Origin: Alphaproteobacteria bacterium
GTDB lineage: Bacteria; Pseudomonadota; Alphaproteobacteria; CAISOG01
NCBI GenBank assembly: GCA_018883285.1
Contig: VEQJ01000058.1
Coordinates: 1 to 6,950, forward strand
DNA: 6,950 nt
Direction: 5' to 3'
The position numbers were made by a program, and so were the translations under genes. Below are positions 5,283-6,950 of the stretch, in pieces. Positions within the stretch are counted from its first letter, which is position 1; each line of letters begins with the position of its first letter. Below the pieces are notes generated by a model. The model had not been told where the DNA came from. It saw only the letters and a program-made list of their open reading frames with translations, and did not search any database.

Positions 5283-6683
5283 CTAAATATGAATCGCCCG
5301 CCCCTCAGCCGACAGCACCGATTCATGCATCATTTCCGACAGGGTGGGGTGGGGGAAGATGGTGTGGATCAAATCCGCCTCAGTGGTTTCCAACTGTTTG
5401 GCGATGACATAGCCCTGAATCATTTCGGTCACCTCAGCCCCAATCATATGGGCGCCCAGCAATTCGCCGGTTTTGGCATCAAAAATGGTCTTCACCAACC
5501 CCTCTGGCTCACCCAGGGCGATGGCCTTGCCATTGCCCATATAGGGGAAACGGCCAACCTTAATCATGTGCCCCAATTCCTTGGCCTTCGCCTCGGTCAG
5601 GCCGACGCTGGCCACCTGCGGATAGGCATAGGTGCAGCCGGGGATATTGTCGGTGCGCAGCGGGTGAACATCCTTTAGCCCTGCAATTTTTTCGACGCAC
5701 ACCACCCCCTCATGGCTGGCCTTATGCGCCAACCAGGGGGCACCCGTCACATCGCCAATCGCATAAACGCCAGGTTCGGCCGTGCGGCCATAGCCATCGA
5801 TGACGATATGGCCACGCTCCACCACCACCTTGGTGCCCTCAAGCCCGATTTTTTCGGTGTTGCCGATGATACCAACCGCGCTGATAACCCGATCCACCTC
5901 CAACGTGCTGGTTTTGCCATCTTGGGTAATGGTGGCGACCACGCTGTCGGTTTTTTTGTCCAGCTTGGTAACGCTGGCATTGGTTAGGATTTTCATCCCC
6001 TGTTTTTCAAAGGCCTTGCGCGCCAATTCGGAAATTTCGGCATCCTCAACGGGCAGAATACGAGGTTGCAGCTCCACCACCGTCACCTCAGCCCCCATCA
6101 GGCGGTAAAAGCTGGCAAATTCGATGCCGATAGCGCCACTGCCAACCACCAGCAGGCGTTTGGGCATGGCGGGCGGCACCATCGCCTCCTTATACGTCCA
6201 GACCAGACGGCCATCAGGCTCTAAGCCGGGCAGCACCCGCGCCCGCGCCCCCGTCGCCAGGATGATGTGGGGCGCCGTCAACAGCTCCTCCCCCCCCTTG
6301 CTCAGGGCAACTTTAAGCCGTGACTTGCCCGCCAGGCTACCGAGGCCATCAAACACCGTGACCTTGTTTTTCTTCAGCAAATGCTTAATCCCGCCAGACA
6401 GTTGGCCAGCCACCCCGCGGGAGCGTGCCACCACCTTTTCCAGATCAAAGCTGATCGTACCCGCGCTGAAGCCAAATTGATCCAAATGGTGCAGCAGGTG
6501 GTGAATTTCAGAGCTGCGCAACAACGCCTTGGTGGGAATACAACCCCAGTTCAGGCAGATACCGCCCAGATGTTCCCGCTCCACCAGGGCGGTTTTCATG
6601 CCCAATTGGCTGGCGCGAATCGCCGCGACATAGCCGCCAGGGCCGCCGCCAACCACCACCAAATCAAACGCTTGCTCAGCCAT
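5283..6683 (-). CDS. lpd: Dihydrolipoamide dehydrogenase (E3 of the pyruvate dehydrogenase complex)
   Basis: E3 is a flavoprotein that reoxidises the dihydrolipoyl groups of E2 and passes electrons to NAD+. The 466-residue product has the normal length and all expected parts. The FAD dinucleotide fold is VVGGGPGGYVAAIRAS (10-25). The redox disulfide lies in GGICLNWGCIPTK, with Cys43 and Cys48. The NAD-binding motif is VVGSGAIGIEFAS (179-191). The second FAD contact is YAIGDVTGAPWLAHKASHEG (307-326). The C-terminal dimer domain ends with FPHPTLSE, giving the catalytic pair His445 and Glu450. It lies 13 bases downstream of the E2 gene, so it is most likely the E3 dedicated to pyruvate dehydrogenase. 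A second E3 for other complexes may exist elsewhere. No key residue is missing. Confidence 0.97.
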   Translation of the reverse strand: MAEQAFDLVVVGGGPGGYVAAIRASQLGMKTALVEREHLGGICLNWGCIPTKALLRSSEIHHLLHHLDQFGFSAGTISFDLEKVVARSRGVAGQLSGGIKHLLKKNKVTVFDGLGSLAGKSRLKVALSKGGEELLTAPHIILATGARARVLPGLEPDGRLVWTYKEAMVPPAMPKRLLVVGSGAIGIEFASFYRLMGAEVTVVELQPRILPVEDAEISELARKAFEKQGMKILTNASVTKLDKKTDSVVATITQDGKTSTLEVDRVISAVGIIGNTEKIGLEGTKVVVERGHIVIDGYGRTAEPGVYAIGDVTGAPWLAHKASHEGVVCVEKIAGLKDVHPLRTDNIPGCTYAYPQVASVGLTEAKAKELGHMIKVGRFPYMGNGKAIALGEPEGLVKTIFDAKTGELLGAHMIGAEVTEMIQGYVIAKQLETTEADLIHTIFPHPTLSEMMHESVLSAEGRAIHI

Positions 6684-6692
6684 CGACCTGTA

Positions 6693-6698
6693 CCCCTT
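6693..6698 (-). promoter_or_regulatory. lpd ribosome binding site overlapping the E2 stop codon
   Basis: On the minus strand the E2 stop TAA (complement of 6697-6699) runs straight into AAGGGG, 9 bases before the lpd ATG. The ribosome site thus shares two bases with the stop codon of the gene before it, a layout that fits translational coupling of E2 and E3. Confidence 0.65.
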
Positions 6699-6950
6699 AT
6701 ACCAACATTGCGATGGGGTCTTCGATCAACCCCTTAAAGACTTTCAGAAACTCGGCGCCGACCGCCCCATCAACCACGCGGTGATCGACCGACAGGGTAC
6801 AGCTCATCACCGTTGCAATCGCCAGCGCGTCATTCTTCACCACGGGTCGCTTTTCGCCCGCCCCCACCGCCAGGATGCAACCCTGCGGCGGGTTAACGAT
6901 GGCGGCAAAGTCCTTAATCCCGAACATGCCCAGGTTGGATAGGCTAAAGG
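6697..6950 (-). CDS. pdhC: Pyruvate dehydrogenase E2 (dihydrolipoamide acetyltransferase), C-terminal end only (partial)
   Basis: The frame is open to the window edge, and 83 residues are visible (in-frame from 6948), beginning FSLSNLGMFGIKDFAAIVNP. This is the end of the acyltransferase catalytic domain. It includes the SNLGMFG and INPPQ-like loop (VNPPQGCILAVGAG) and the active-site motif DHRVVDG, with its catalytic His and Asp. It closes with GAEFLKVFKGLIEDPIAMLV, as is usual for E2 of pyruvate dehydrogenase. E2 transfers the acetyl group from lipoyl-lysine to CoA and forms the core of the complex. Lipoyl and E1/E3-binding domains lie outside the window. The neighbouring lpd and the -GAVGAEF- ending favour pyruvate over 2-oxoglutarate as the substrate complex. 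An internal ATG at 6925-6927 is not the gene start. Confidence 0.92.
   Translation of the reverse strand, partial: FSLSNLGMFGIKDFAAIVNPPQGCILAVGAGEKRPVVKNDALAIATVMSCTLSVDHRVVDGAVGAEFLKVFKGLIEDPIAMLV

Noticed and set aside
1..6950. Mobile element, CRISPR array, toxin-antitoxin or defence cluster
   Set aside because: No transposase, terminal inverted repeats, spaced repeat array or small paired genes are visible. The window is mostly housekeeping genes of uniform composition.

Overview
The window looks like the chromosome of a GC-rich alphaproteobacterium, probably close to the Rhodospirillales. The evidence is an HdaA-type DnaA regulator next to a DUF2066 protein and a PerM-type membrane protein, divergent from purM, plus a pyruvate dehydrogenase operon in which lpd directly follows an E2 with an alphaproteobacterial-style C-terminus (DHRVVDGAVGAEF). 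The taxonomic placement is inferred from protein resemblance and gene order, not from a search. There are no tRNA or rRNA genes, no insertion sequence, no phage genes and no CRISPR array.

Layout from left to right. Bases 1-96 are the 3' end of a comM/yifB-type gene on the plus strand. It converges on a three-gene minus-strand operon transcribed from about 2904 to 108: a secreted DUF2066 protein, an AI-2E/PerM family membrane protein, and hdaA. The genes are 16 and 3 bases apart. A perfect 7-bp hairpin with T-runs on both strands sits over the hdaA stop codon and probably ends transcription from both sides. A 57-base divergent gap separates this operon from purM (2962-4053, plus), the purine biosynthesis enzyme AIR synthetase. 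PurM is not followed by purN. The next gene is an unrecognised single-pass membrane protein (4148-5197, plus), which converges on lpd (5283-6683, minus). lpd follows the 3' end of the pyruvate dehydrogenase E2 gene (from 6950 down to 6697).

Most of the window is core metabolism and cell-cycle control: replication-initiation control (HdaA), purine synthesis (PurM) and oxidative decarboxylation of pyruvate (E2 and E3). I see no defence, toxin-antitoxin or biosynthetic cluster, and I do not claim a new system. The parts worth a second look are the unrecognised membrane protein at 4148-5197, a DUF2066 protein whose middle seems to be replaced by a Gly/Ala/Ser/Asp linker carrying a 12-bp tandem repeat, a dense cluster of the heptamer GCTTAGC/GCTAAGC in 1305-2199 linked to unusual Leu-Ser codon choice, and a terminator built into the end of hdaA.
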